DNA of 64,000 nt from Jacaranda mimosifolia (GCA_018894105.1 CM032125.1:31047032-31111031), one strand, 5' to 3'; counted from the stretch's first letter, positions 1 to 12,509 are shown. Made by a program: numbers and translations. The notes: generated by a model from the sequence alone, not told the origin.

Positions 1-183
1 AATGCATCTGAATAATTATAATCGAATACGAATATATCCGAATCCGATCGATATCCGATGTATACAAATATGGATATCATTTTTAAATATCCGTCAAATC
101 CGTATCCGAATATTCAAAAAGTTAAACGGATACGAATATGAAAACAGTGTATTCGATCCATTTAATATCTATTTACACCCCTA
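1..183. mobile_element. hAT-like element, one terminal end only
   Basis: The stretch is rich in short direct and inverted variants of the words ATCCGA and TATCCG. It stops at ATTTACACCCCTA, the reverse complement of TAGGGGTGTAAAT, a terminus common in plant hAT elements. The other end lies outside the window, so no target duplication can be tested. No transposase coding is visible; the ORF across it is a by-product of the repeats. Confidence 0.45.
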
Positions 184-237
184 CATGCTACTAGCATGGA
201 AATAAGAGTCAATGTATGTTAATTCATATTTGATACC

Positions 238-470
238 CACTACAAGAAAGGTGGGCTAACCTGTATTTTTGGAACAGCTTGCAACTGTAGTAGATATTAA
301 TTCATATTGTAGTAACGCTGTCGCTGGCAGAGGTGGCCTCCATGGCTGCCTGCAAAACGTGGCTATGGAGGCCACTTCTACGGCGGCCTACAAAAGCCAC
401 CTATACCAGCGGCCCAAGTGTTTAGGCCCAGGCAGGGGCCCAGGGCCCATATGCCTCATCAACTTCACTC
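238..470 (+). mobile_element. CACTA-type terminal remnant
   Basis: The stretch begins with CACTACAAGAAAGG, the canonical plant CACTA (En/Spm) terminus. It is followed by a GC-rich subterminal segment with a hairpin: GTGGCCTCCAT at 333-343 and its reverse complement at 365-375. Such subterminal inverted motifs are usual transposase-binding regions in CACTA elements. No matching right end (TTCTTGTAGTG) was found in the next kilobase, so this is either a truncated end or part of a decayed element. Confidence 0.45.
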
Positions 471-1523
471 GACCAGATCTGCCTAGAGATAATAACAACA
501 ATTTCACAGGCTAAATTGATCCAAAATTCACGAAATTAAATCTAGAACACCTACACACACATGGGAATCTACTTTGAAAAATTGGAACCAAAAATCCTTC
601 TGAGGGTATGATTATGCATTGAAATTTGCTCTCTCATATTTGTCCTTTGTGATGAGGCTTATTCCATCTCACGTTTAAGTTGAACAGGAAGGGCAAGGGT
701 TTTAATAGGGGCAAATTTGTAATTTAAAATAATAATACCACATATCAAACAAGCATTAGAGAATATGAGAGATTATTGTAGCAGCTAATTGATAAGTCAA
801 TCTTTAACATCAAATAGGCTATACTATTTTCTAATATCGCTTTAAAAATATGATCACTTGAAGATGGATTAGACCCCAAGCAGCTAGCACAACAGATCGT
901 GTTCATGGTGTCATGAGAAATAAACTCATTTTCATTTGCCCTCATCTATAAGATTTTGTTATTTCTCCTGTTTTGTTCTAACTTTGATATAAAACCGCAC
1001 GGTTATACAATATTCAGATAGCAAATCTGCAAAATGGCAACAAATAAATGGCGGGTTTTATACTGAGTCGGGTCTGCCAACTCGGTATAACTGCTCCACC
1101 TGAAAATTCCTCCTATACAACAGAATTGTTTGCACTTTGCCCCGATGGCTGATATTAGTTGTCAAGCATTATATGTTTACACAATATATTACTCCGACAG
1201 GTAAATGTAATTTAATTAGCAATAATTGCGTGAGGTCAGCAATCACCGCTGCTTTTATGGGCTCTAAGCCGCATGGAGATGTGAGCTTACATTAAAGTTA
1301 TTAAAATGCGCATATCTGACATATGTACTCGTACTCTAGTGTGAATGGATGAACAATTATAGCGGCCGCAAATATTTTATTTAGTTATTGCAAAACCCTC
1401 TATGATTGCCGTGAGAACACAATTATATTATGTACACGTATCAATTCAACAAAAAATAAAATTTAAAATATTTCATCGAATTATATGATGAAGAGATTCT
1501 ATTTGACCTATTAAACTAAAGTC
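471..1523. other. No gene recognised
   Basis: AT-rich sequence with no ORF that resembles a known protein and no RNA gene seen. The short ORFs here lack domain-like composition. Confidence 0.5.
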
Positions 1524-1526
1524 TTA

Positions 1527-2754
1527 GGGGCCATCTGAATTTATTTTTTGGAAGCATTTTTATTTTTCAGTAAAAAAAATAGTAAAAAGTTAATTATAAA
1601 TGTATTTTTAAAAATAAAATATTGTTTTGGAGTATTGTGTAAAATAAAATGATTATGTAAGGTTGAAAATAAATTATATTTAAAAAATATAGTGCCGGAT
1701 TGTTTGTGTTCTAGAACAATATTTTTTCATTTTACACTATTCTAAAAATAGAAAATGTCATTATTTGTACCATTTTTAATGAAAATACAATTCATTTTCA
1801 TTTTCATACTTATAAAAAATCTATAATACCTACTATTTTAAAAATAATTAAAATTCACTAATTAATTGAATATTAATTTTTCAATCATTCTAAGATAATG
1901 GGGCCCACATAAAATTTAATACTAATCTTTTATCACATCATCATCCACTAATTTATTAAATAATTATTTCTTTTTCTATCTTTTCAAGACAATGAGCCCA
2001 CAATTAATTAAACAATAATAATTAATATTATTACATTAAAATATATAACACTATTACATTAAAATATGATTTTCAATCTACATTTTTTCAAAATTTTCAC
2101 AATTCTTATCCAATCACATTTTCATTTCCACACGTAAAATAACGAAAAAATAAAAATACATTCTAAAACAATAAAAATAGAAAATGAGAAAAAAATACAA
2201 TCAACTCAAGCCTACATGTTTTTGTATTAAAATTCATGCAAATATGAGTAGTAGAAAATAAAAAGTGAAAATAGGAAGAGTGTGTAATAGTGTGTTTGGA
2301 AAAATGTGCTAAAAATGAAAATATCTATGAAAATAGGAGAGAAGTTGATAGTTTTTTTTGTTTTTTTTTTTCATTTTCAGGAGAAAATGAAAAGAGGCTC
2401 ACTACCCGTTTTGTTTTGTTTTCAAACACCAGGAGAAAATGAAAATAGAAAGCTGTTAACTTTTTTCCTATTTCACAAACATTTTCATTTTTAGCACAAT
2501 TTTCCAAATACACTCTTCCACTCTCTCTCCATTTTCACACTTTATTTTCTCTCACTCTCATTTGCACGACTTTTAACACAAAAATACAACAATATCCAAA
2601 TACAACTCATTTTCAACCCTATATAATCATTTCATTTTAAACAAAACATCCAAACAAATATTTTATTTTCAAAATCACACTTATAACTAACTTTTCACTA
2701 TTCTTTTTCACCAGAAAATGAAAATGCCTCCAAAAAATAAGACCAAATGGTCTC
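1527..2754. mobile_element. Foldback Harbinger-like MITE with a second MITE inside its left arm
   Basis: The left end GGGGCCATCTGAATTTATTT pairs with the reverse complement of the right end (GAGACCATTTGGTCTTATTT), and the pairing continues for more than 150 bases on each side. Both ends are flanked by TTA (1524-1526 and 2755-2757), the target duplication of PIF/Harbinger-type elements. The arms meet near 2400, so the two opposite-strand ORFs there mirror each other. The left arm is interrupted at about 1697-2215 by another unit with its own imperfect inverted ends. No transposase coding. Confidence 0.7.
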
Positions 2755-2757
2755 TTA

Positions 2758-3422
2758 GAGAAAATTTTCGATAACTTGTTTATCCCACTAGATTTATTTT
2801 AGTAGATTTATATAGAGAATGATAGAAAATATCGATTTTAATGAACAATTCATGAATGAAGAATCCAAAAATTCTATACAATTCTAAAAAACGGAAAGAT
2901 CCCTCGGATCTAATCATATTATTCCGTTAAATTATATATTGACAATTTCAAAAAAAATGATCATATTATGATCATAGTATGAGGGCAACAATTGATGAAG
3001 GAATGATTTATCTTGTCCCTTTTATTTTATTTACTTTATGACGAGAGCCGATTATTGAAATATTACTCAATTCCATGTTAAACAAAATATATATCATATA
3101 ATCATATAAAATGAGAAAATATTTGGCTGATATGCTATATATATCGTTCTATTTCAATGACAATAATTTTTGGATTTTTTTGAAAAAAAATTGTGATTCC
3201 TTAAATTATTTAAAATGGAATTATTAAAGGGAAATTAATATGCAATAGTTTTACATTGTTTTAGGTTTACTGTTTATAAATCTACAGAAATACTAGGTAT
3301 AATTGCACAGCATTGTAATAAGTTTATTTGTAATTTTCACAAGCGATTCTGACTTTATATAGGTGAATTGCAGTCCACAATCCAAATTGAGGATAGATTC
3401 TTGGGATTAACTTACCCTTATG
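2758..3422. other. No gene recognised
   Basis: AT-rich spacer between a MITE and a Copia remnant. No coding, RNA or repeat signal that I can support. Confidence 0.5.
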
Positions 3423-5031
3423 TGTTGGGGCACAACGGAAACAATTTAGGCATGAGATTTAATTTATCAGAAATACACAAGGTACACCCACAAATCTAAT
3501 GACAAAAATAATATTTGACAGATAAAAAAATAAAACAAACACAAATTTACGTGGTTCAGCAAATTCCAGCTACCTCCATGAGAGTTTTCATCTTCCATTA
3601 TGAGACAATTTTACCAATACAAGCCAACCCATGAATTTGATATACCTAAACCCAAAACAAAAACCCCTTGTACAACCACTCTCATAACTACCAAAAAAAT
3701 ACTCACTCCACCTAGTTCATTGTATTACCCCAGTCGTAACTCAAAATAACTACCCAGTGAGTATCATGAGTTCCACTAGTATATATTAAAGTAATCAAAT
3801 AAGCACATCTATTTATAATAGAAAACTACTTGACTACTTCACCTAGAACTGGAAAAGCTAATACAAGAAGGAGTTCTAATTTTAGTCAAACTTGGTCTCC
3901 ATATAATCAAGTCAAATCCCAACAATCTCCACCTTAGCGAGGTTTCCCATCACAATAATTGTTCATGAATTCATGGCAAACCAAATTCATTGGTCTCTAA
4001 AGATACCATTGCATATGCCAAATTAGTAAGGTCCTAGCACTAGCTAACTCATCCTGGCCAACGCACATGTACAGCCTAATGCGTGGCTTTCAAAACTTCA
4101 CCTCCAATGAGTATTCACTGCCTTTGGAATCCAATTGGATCAAGGAAATTAGATTCTCTTTAGGACATAGGTCACACCATCCAAAATACAAACCACTCCA
4201 ACAACTATTTTGATTTTCACCATTCCAGTACCCTTGACTCTTCAAGTAGAATCATCATACAAAGATGAATTACCTGCCTTCCATTGAAGTGAATCAAATC
4301 CTCCATGGAGCAAACACGCATATGCATCTGGAATCCAAAATCTAATCATCTCCACAACATTATTGACAATGTTGTTCGCAATACAAAATCAAATCTTCCC
4401 GTTGTAAATCCTTCGTATCTATCAGTTTCTCCTAACTTCTCTACGAAGCCACTATTAAACCTTGTTGAATTAGGAAATCCTCTACTCTTCATTGCCAAAG
4501 AGTAAAATTACCTTTGCCATCAAATATTTTGAACCGTGAAGTAATTTGCCAATGACAGTACTGTCCATTACTAAAACATTAAATCTCAACTTGCAGCCCC
4601 AACCAAAGCTCTTATACCCATTTGTTGGAGCACAGTGAAAGCAATTTAGGCACAAGATTTAATTTATCAGGCATTCACAAAGCACACTCACAAATTTAAT
4701 GACAAACAATAATACTTGCATGCCTCCACGAGAGTTTTCTTTCTTTTACTATGAGAGAATTTTACTAGTACAAGCCAACCCTTGAATTTGACATACCCAA
4801 ATCCAAGATAACAAACCCTTGTACAAACCACTCTCATAACTATCAAAGAAATACTCACTGCATTCCTTTGTATTGCCCTACTCATAACTCAAAATAACTA
4901 CCCCATAAGTATCATGAGTTCCACGAGTATGCCATGAAGTAATCAAATAAACACCTCTATTTATAATAAAAAACTATTTGGCTACTTCACCTAGAACTTG
5001 AAAACCTAATGCAAGAAGGAGTTCTAATGAT
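3423..5031 (-). mobile_element. Internally deleted Copia-type LTR element
   Basis: Two related direct copies are present, 3423-3924 and 4623-5031, both starting TGTTGG. The first ends CCCAACA and is followed by ATCTCCACCTT, which on the minus strand is a purine-rich tract next to the 3' LTR. Next to the second copy the minus strand reads TGGGTATAAGAGC, close to the initiator-Met primer site TGGTATCAGAGC used by many plant Copia elements. Only about 700 bases lie between the LTRs and they hold no gag-pol, so this is a deletion derivative. The right LTR is truncated by roughly 60 bases. No target duplication was confirmed. Confidence 0.7.
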
Positions 5032-5287
5032 AGGATCACAGCAAATTAGCTTTGGGCCCAGTCAGAGTTCACGTTACAGTTGTGATTGTCCAATCAAATC
5101 TCACCATTTAATGTGAGATTAGTAATATGCTCTAGTATATTAGCATGCAAAATCACTAAGTAGTCCTCAATTCTTAATGATAAATGGTAAATAGACCCTT
5201 CATTTTGATATAGTAGAAAAAATGATGCCAAAATTTAAATTAATGGCAAAAAACTCTAGCGCCTAGGCGCTATTCGAAGCTTAGGCG

Positions 5288-5996
5288 TAAGACTGTCAAC
5301 ATGTTTGATTTGGATCAGATCAGTTATATTCTAATTCAAATTCGACTATCAAAATTCATATTCAAATTCAACTCGATATCCTATAGGATTTTTGTTAATT
5401 AGTACCATATCCAAATCCTATGGATATCCAAAATTCGATAAAAAAATCTGATCCAATTTAATATTTTTTTCATTTTTTTCCTTTTGGATTGTATAAAAAT
5501 ATTGTATTTATAAATTAAATGTACGTCAATTTAAATTTTTAATAATTTTTTATTATATATTAGTCAAAAAGTTAAATATTTGAATACTAAACCCCTATTT
5601 GAAATTATATTAATGTATAGATGAACTATTATACATTATTATATTTGATATTTTTTCAGTATCTCTATTGTTTTTTAGGCTAAAAACTCAAAAAATAATT
5701 AGATGAACCATTATACATAATATAGATGTTAATGTAGATATTAGGTCAATATAATATATAGATTTTATTTTAAAATCTTTATTAATATTATATATAAGAG
5801 TATTAGTTTAATAAAATATTATTAAAGTTTGGATTCAAATTTTTAACATATTTGATTAATTAATTTTATATTCGATCCATTTATTTTGAATTATGGATAT
5901 TTATAATCCAATATGATCTAACGAATATTTTAATTGAATAAAATTTCTAAAATTTAGATTAGATTCGAATTAAAATCTGATCTATTTACAGCCCTA
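5288..5996. mobile_element. hAT-like non-autonomous element
   Basis: The left end TAAGACTGTCAACAT and the reverse complement of the right end, TAGGGCTGTAAATAG, are imperfect inverted repeats of hAT type. Subterminal regions are rich in ATTCAAAT/ATTCGAAT words. The interior is AT-rich and non-coding. The flanking 8-mers are only partly alike, so the target duplication is decayed or absent. Confidence 0.45.
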
Positions 5997-6089
5997 CTAG
6001 TGTGGGTATTGGAAAATGCACCCTTGATTTGAACTCAACCCTCTTTTAGTATCTGCTCTGATTCAAATCATGTGCTCAACAACAAGTTG

Positions 6090-6400
6090 TTAGGGATGTC
6101 GGTGTGTTTCCCGGCGATAACCTTCCGACAGTCAAGTCAGTATTCAATCTCAGAAAAAAGGAAGAATATGCAAAGAGAATTATGGAGATTTTTTAGTGAT
6201 AAAAGATTACCCTCCTTATCTTGTCACTTGAGATATTTATAATAAAGAGTTGTAGAGTTTGATTGAGCTTAGATGTCTTCTGATTGTTAGGTCTGATCTC
6301 CTAAAATTCTATAGCATTAAAGAATAAATATGGGTCTCAATTAATGGCCTGTGCATGTATTCACTTTCAGAAATTGAAAGTGGACTTTGATTTAGGGCCC
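6090..6400. mobile_element. Possible LTR remnant
   Basis: It contains CCTTCCGACAGTCAAGTCAG, which resembles the CCCTCCGACGATCAAGTCAG segment of the Gypsy LTR at 52875-53599, followed by a similar A/G-rich stretch. No ends, primer site or second copy nearby, so the assignment rests on this local likeness. Confidence 0.3.
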
Positions 6401-6891
6401 ATTTGATTATCCCATATCACTGACATAGCTGCAAAAAATTTTTTGTCTAATGTTAATCTTGCTCATTAAACACAATATAAAATTTAAGAGATTATCTCAA
6501 ATTTTTTATAATATATAACGGGCCGATACTATGTATGATTACGTGATATTGAATGTGAAACGCGACCTAAATAATTATTGGTGATGGCTCTTTCCTTAGA
6601 TTCTTATTTTCAGTGAAGGACCACTTACATTATGAGTTGAGACAAAGTCCAACCTAATGTAAAACCAATATTTGTTGTCTTCGGGGCAGTTCTTTGACGG
6701 GCTGGTACGAAAGGCATATGTCCTTTTGACCTATCTCCAGCCCCCCGCCCCCCGCCACCCTTTTTCCTCTTCTTTTGGATTGGTGGTGGTGGTGGTGGCA
6801 GCGGCGGCTGCTCGCGGTTGGTTTGTCGGATTTTAATTGGGTTATTTGTGCATCTCAGAATACCAACTCATGTTTGAAATATTTACAGCTT
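6401..6891. other. No gene recognised; GC-rich patch with TGG repeat
   Basis: Mostly AT-rich, with a local C-rich segment near 6740 and a (TGG)n run at 6780-6799. No coding or RNA gene recognised. Confidence 0.5.
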
Positions 6892-7196
6892 AGTTTGGTT
6901 TTGTTTTCAAATTCATTTTTTTTTATTATTTAATTATATGAAAATAAATTATCATTAATTTCTCAATATTTTTATTAAATTTTCTATTCACTTTTATTTT
7001 GAATTATATTTGTCAATAATTTATATTTATTTTCTCTCTGTATATTTATTATTATCTCCCGACCTACAACCTACTAAACCATATATAAACATTATCTTTT
7101 AGATAATCTATACAAATTCAAACTCATTTTCAAACTACTTTCCTTAACTACCTTTTAAATATTTAAAATAATGAAAATAAAATATAACCAAATGGG
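6892..7196. mobile_element. GTTTGGTTTT-type MITE, about 300 bp
   Basis: The left end GTTTGGTTTTGTTTTCAAA and the right end ATAACCAAATGGG are inverted repeats of the same family seen at 10590, 35402, 39583 and 51726. The interior follows the same order of motifs: TTATTTTTA runs, a CTCTCT patch, ACAACCTACTAAA, then AAACTCATTTTCAA. The outermost GGGCC bases are lost on the left. Confidence 0.6.
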
Positions 7197-7200
7197 TTAT

Positions 7201-8148
7201 TAGTAGCATTCCAAACAGTTCAAATCATTTTTTTTTTCATTAATGTTTCATTTTTTATTTTATTCATAAATAAATATAAATATATAATTTTTTTTATAAT
7301 AAAAACACTTAAATGTATTCAAATATACTTAAGAAATATTTGTAAAGTGAAGTACATAATGAAATATTAATTGCAATAAAATATTAACATATTTTCCAAG
7401 TTGATGTAACAACTTATGTGCTTAGGAGCCTTTTTTTTTTAAAAAAAAAAAATTGTGATGATTGAATTGCTCGTTATTTCGTCTTTTCCTAATTATATAG
7501 TGAGAATTTTATTCCTCGTTAGGTCATCACAACTTCACATGTTTGATATTTAATTATAACGCATCATTTTCATCATTTTTTCCTACACTCTATTTTCTGG
7601 TATCAAAATTGAATAACAACGACTGTAACCAGTGGGATTTATATATTGTTAGATTTGCTTCCTAGGTACAGGCTTATGTCGGCCCTATGATTTAACAATT
7701 CTAAGTGGGATTTTTTTATTAATCTTAGGACTAATTTGGTTGGATTTTAGGTTAATCTCATGATTATTCTTCAAATTTAATGATAAACATGATACAAAAA
7801 TGAATTTTGGTGAAGTAACATTACTTTTCTCTAGAAATTTTATATATTTTTTATAACTCCCTAAATTTGAGTAATACATAAAAAATTCAATCATGAGAAA
7901 ATGTGTACCATTAGCTATTTTCACATCGTACCACAATATGCATGTTAGTCAAATATATATCGAAGGCGTTGTCGGTGCAATGTCCATACTTGTATCCTTC
8001 ACATGTCCGAAATTAATATACAAAGTACTTTTTGAGAATATATTTTTATTTTGCCATGATCTGATATAATCATGATTTCACTCATTTTTTAAGGAATCAA
8101 TCCAAAAACAAATAAAGTCAATAGTAGTAATGGAAATTATATGAGGTC
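7201..8148. other. No gene recognised; T/A hairpin
   Basis: AT-rich spacer. A run of T followed at once by a run of A at 7431-7451 makes a perfect local hairpin. I see no coding sequence. Confidence 0.5.
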
Positions 8149-8151
8149 TTA

Positions 8152-8513
8152 CAGCACGTTTATTTTTGTTTTTTGGGCTTATTTTTATTTTTTATTGACA
8201 ATAAAAATAGAGAGCCATCAACATTTCTCCCATTTTCAAAGACATTTTCATTTTCAAAATAGTTTTCAAGACAAACTCTTATACTCTCTCTCCATTTTCA
8301 CTTTTTATTTTCTTGTATTCATATTTGTACGACTTTTAATACAAAACACTACATTTTTCAAATACAATTCATTTTCAACCCTATATAATCATTATATTTT
8401 AAACAAAACATTCAAATAATATTTTATTTTTAAAAACTCATTTATAAATAATTTTTTACTATTTTTTTCACCAAAAAATGAAATGCCTCCAGAAAATAAA
8501 TCCAAATGGCCCC
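8152..8513. mobile_element. Foldback TTA-target MITE, copy i
   Basis: It is flanked by TTA at 8149-8151 and 8514-8516. The right end reads AAATCCAAATGGCCCC and mirrors the left end with its TTTATTTTTGTTTTTTGG run. The interior shares ACTCTCTCTCCATTTTCAC and TTTGTACGACTTTTAATACA with the element at 1527-2754, placing both in one family. Confidence 0.65.
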
Positions 8514-8516
8514 TTA

Positions 8517-9268
8517 GTGCTCGTTTGGTTTTGTTTTCAAAACGCCTTTTCATTTTCTCTTGAAAATAAAAATAGAAAGCTATTAACTTCTCCCTCATTT
8601 TTACAGTCATTTAGATTCTCAACACATTTTCCCAAACACACTCTTAGGGCCCGTTTGTTTTTGTTTTCTGGACCCATTTTCATTTTTCATTGAAAATAAA
8701 AGCAGATAGCCATCAACTTCTCCCTCATTTTCACAGATATTTTCATTCTCAAAATATTCTTCCAAACAAACTCTTTACACTTTTTTTCCATTTTCACTTT
8801 TCATCACTTTTTATTTTCTGTTACTCATATTTGTACGATTTTTAATACAAAAAGATTATATTTTTCAAATATAACTCATTTTTAACCCTAAATAATCATT
8901 ATATTTTAAACAAAATATTTAAACAACATTTCATTTTCAAAAATATTTTTATAACTAACTTTTCACTATTTCTTTTCACCAGAAATGAAAATGCCTCTAG
9001 AAAATAAATTCAAACAGCCTATTACACACTCTCTCTCCATTTTCACATTTTATTTTTTCCTACTCTCATTTGTACAACTTATAATACAAAACCCAACAAT
9101 ATTCAAATACAACTTATTTTCAATCATACATAATCATTTTATTTTAAACAAAACATTCAAATAATATTTTATTTTTAAAATAACACTTATAACCAACTTC
9201 TTCTTCTTATTATTATTATTATTTATCAAAAAAAATGAAAATGTCTAAAAAAACAAAACCAAGTGTCC
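8517..9268. mobile_element. Foldback TTA-target MITE, copy ii (split)
   Basis: The left part is 8517-8643, starting GTGCTCGTTTGGTTTTG. The right part is 9025-9268, ending AAAACCAAGTGTCC, followed by TTA (9269-9271). Copy iii sits inside it. The left TTA is the right target duplication of copy i, so this element appears to have inserted at the edge of copy i. Joining the two parts restores the family's order of motifs (compare 2511-2530 with the junction). Confidence 0.65.
8647..9021. mobile_element. Foldback TTA-target MITE, copy iii, nested in copy ii
   Basis: It starts GGGCCCGTTTGTTTTTG and ends AATTCAAACAGCCTA, flanked by TTA at 8644-8646 and 9022-9024. It is about 375 bp and carries the same family motifs as copies i and ii. 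It is the youngest layer of this three-element pile. Confidence 0.65.
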
Positions 9269-9271
9269 TTA

Positions 9272-10589
9272 ATGTTAATTGCACTAGCCGTAGATTGTCA
9301 GACTACATTAAATGTTGATTGGTGGACATTCCAAAACATTTTTGCCTGTTCCTGCTGGCCCTACGGTCTGTGCCCTATGTTTTTTTCTGATGTATCTAGT
9401 GTCCCTGTCTCTGCTAGACCACGTGTATTTTTTATAATTATGGAATTCATTGTCATTTGCAACATTTACTATTAAAAATTTAGAGAATGTTTGGATATAT
9501 TTGGGATGTTTTGAATTAAAGAAATAAATTTTGGGAGTAGAGTTGTGAAATGTAAGAATGAATTAAGAAAATGTAATAAATATTTATTTATATTTTGAGA
9601 AAAAAGTATAAAAAATATCTTATGGAGTTTAGCAAGATATATATAATATTTAGGGAGAGATATTTTCTTATTGTAGATATCAAATCAGTACTTTTTTTAT
9701 TGAACACTTATTGTGAAAATTGAATTGAATAATTTTTTTATTATATGTATATTAGTAAAAAATATATGATATTATAGATATATGTATATGTAATGATTGG
9801 GATTTTTGGTCACTCGGCTTTTAATAGCAATGGTATTTTGGGTCTTTCACTAAGGGTGTTTTGGATCGCAAATTTATTGTATGTTTGGATATGTTTTGCT
9901 AAAATATTATTTGCTTTTGTTAAAACTTGTCCAAACATTACCTAAGTACTTATTGTAAAAAAAGTACTACTAAATAAAATCTGTATCTATAGTTACAAAT
10001 TTTCATAGTAAATGTAATCTTTTGAAATTATAAGAAATTAAAATTATTAACTAGTAATCTGTAATCTTGTATGTTGAAATACAATATATTAGCTATGCAT
10101 TATTTGTAGAGAAATTAATATATATATATATAAATAAATTATCATCAGCTATGATTTGACCTTATAAGTATGGGATATGAGAACATCTACTTCGAATTCA
10201 ACTAGGGTAATTTCGTAGTCAAAATTACGAATTTTTAATATCAACTGCGGATTGATCATAGCCAATATCTTAATTTTTTACAGTATAGAATTTTATTATT
10301 TGGAGAAATTAATAATGTAATTTTGGTTTTGAGACTAAAGTAGACATTTTATTGAGTCGAATTATTTGAATTTATATTTATCTTTTAATAAACATATCAA
10401 TTAATAATTAGTGGAATTCATTCATTAATTGCAAACAGATTATAAGAAATATAATATAACCCCTCACGTCTCACTAATATGGATTTGACTCAGATCCAAC
10501 AACTTTTGAGGGCTCAATGTGAAATAGAAAGGTGTTAGTTTCACCACAAAAGTCATATGCCTTTTCCCATGTTGGCGGAAATTTCGACT
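9272..10589. other. No gene recognised; weak MITE-like ends
   Basis: AT-rich. GAATGTTTGGATAT near 9484 and TTGTCCAAACATTACC near 9935 are roughly inverted and may mark another decayed MITE. An (AT)n run lies near 10120. No coding sequence supported. Confidence 0.4.
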
Positions 10590-10916
10590 GGGCCTGTTTG
10601 GATACATTTTCAAAGCTCATTTTCATATTTTTTTATTATTTTAAAAATAAAACATAATATTTTTTATAAATTTTCATCCAACGTCAATTTTATTTTTATT
10701 TTTAAAATATATTTTTCAACAATTTATATATTTTCTCTCTCTCTCTCTCTCTCTCTTTCCATCTACAACCTATTAAAACTAATATAATCATTACCTTTTC
10801 AACAATTAATTCAAATATATAGAAACTCATTTTTAATTCATTTTCACTAACTACTTATCAATATTTTGAAAATGATAAACATAAAAATTAGAAATGAAAA
10901 TAAAACCAAACGGGCC
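10590..10916. mobile_element. GGCCYGTTTGG-type MITE
   Basis: The left end GGCCTGTTTGG and the right end CCAAACGGGCC are inverted repeats. The interior matches the family at 6892, 39583 and 51726, including a (CT)n patch at 10735-10757 and ACAACCTATTAAA. Target duplications are not clear. Confidence 0.65.
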
Positions 10917-12071
10917 TATTTTTTCGTGGCATCCAAATTAAGAAATGACCCTCTCGTAGCAATCATTTTATCTCATAAGTGACATATACATCTATATATT
11001 AGGTGGACCTACGGATCACAGGCACAGCTTGGCATTCGGGTGGGTTGGATGAGTTTCATTCAACCAAACCCGCCATGTATTTAGAAAAATGCTTTAAAAT
11101 TCACCCCCGCTCCCCCCCCACCTTGTGGGTTTTAGGTGCATGTAAAAATCCTAACTCGCTTCGCATTAAAGTTATAAAACCCACCACCGCTTCAACCCGC
11201 CCTCTATCTATCAATTTTTTTTTAAAAAGTTATCTAATTAATTGTAATTTAGTAATTCAACTATAATCTCGTAAAATTATACAAAAAATTCAATCAACAT
11301 AATAGTATTTAAATATATCAATTAAAAACTAAAATATAAACATTAACGAAATAATATTCAATATGACAACATTCAAATATATCGATCAAAAACTAAAACA
11401 TAAAAAATTACACGAATATATAATATTATAATTATATAAATATTCCAAGTGGGGCAGGGCGTGTTGGTCCTAAATCTGAACTTGTCCTGCTCCGCATGAA
11501 ATTCATATTAAAATTCGCCCTACTTCATGCGGAGCAAGTTTTCAACCTGCCTCGTGTGGAGGGCAGGACAAATACCTACGGATTGGATCAAAATTGCCAA
11601 GCTTAAGCACAACAATGGGGCTATTAATTCTGAGGTATATATGGAGTTATTGATCTCCTACCAACCTCTTGAATATTATTGACTTATGAATTTAATTTGA
11701 TACTAATAAAATGAATTTATTAAGTGTAGGTACGAAAACTGAAGGCTGAATTTGAATGCTCGATAAATAAAAGCCTATGGAATAATTTCAATACTATAAC
11801 TTAAATCATTAGGCTATCTCTCCTACATAATATTATGAACCAAAAATCATACTGATCGAGTGAATAACAAGTTCTTCATATTCTTTTATAGATTATTCGA
11901 TAGGTACGGTCAATACATTTTAAATAATAATTACAATAAAAATATATATTTTCCAAAGTAAAAAGAACACAAGACCTACTCCATGCTCCATAGGATCTTA
12001 ATTTGTCTAATTTTTCAAGATTTTTAGTACTTAACAAAGTTGTCATGAGCCCTAACATATGCTCAATTTGG
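10917..12071. other. No gene recognised; GC-patchy possible hAT remnant
   Basis: Between about 11003 and 11580 there are GC-rich words on both strands (GCGGAGCAAG, CTGCTCCGCATGA, CACCCCCGC) in an AT-rich background, with TAGGT at the left and ACCTA at the right. This resembles plant hAT-type non-autonomous elements, but the ends are not convincing. The rest is AT-rich without coding signal. Confidence 0.3.
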
Positions 12072-12184
12072 TTTTCTGAGCTGAGTGGATTTGATCAATG
12101 GTATTAATCTCACGTATAAAGTATGAGGTCGGATGTTCGAACCTAACAGACTCCTAACATGTGTATGTAAATTAAAAAAGAAAA
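12072..12184 (+). mobile_element. tRNA-derived SINE remnant
   Basis: TGAGCTGAGTGG near 12078 resembles a pol III A box. ATGTTCGAACCT near 12133 resembles a B box about 55 bases later. The unit ends in an A-rich tail at 12170-12184. This layout is that of plant tRNA-related SINEs. It does not fold as a tRNA over its length, and no target duplication was confirmed. Confidence 0.5.
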
Positions 12185-12411
12185 GATTTCTAAAATTTCA
12201 ACTGTGGAAACACATTTATCATGCCCAGCCTAACTCTTTACTTTGTACACATAACACGTCACTTTGTTTTAACTTGTCTTGTACAACTAACTGCTAAGAC
12301 AATAAACCATTTCAATTATCTGCATCGTATAGATGTCGACAACCGTCCACAAACAGTTGAGAATTATAATCTCTGCAGAACACACAGAATCAATTATGTT
12401 TGCTCGCTAAT

Positions 12412-12417
12412 CACGTG
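12412..12417. promoter_or_regulatory. G-box CACGTG, distal
   Basis: A perfect CACGTG palindrome about 720 bases upstream of the bHLH start codon. G-boxes bind bHLH and bZIP factors; use at this site is inferred. Confidence 0.35.
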
Positions 12418-12509
12418 TATTTAACCTTATTAGTTTGATTGAAAAGAAGATTAGACTTAGAGATTATACTAAATCAAAGAGATTAATCTCACGGAGTTTA
12501 CTTGAAAGT

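Noticed and set aside
2306..2513. Two opposite-strand 62-residue ORFs that resemble each other
   Set aside because: They mirror each other because the sequence is the centre of a foldback MITE.
12078..12145. Possible tRNA gene from A- and B-box words
   Set aside because: No cloverleaf with an acceptor stem and anticodon arm could be formed; the A-tail fits a SINE better.
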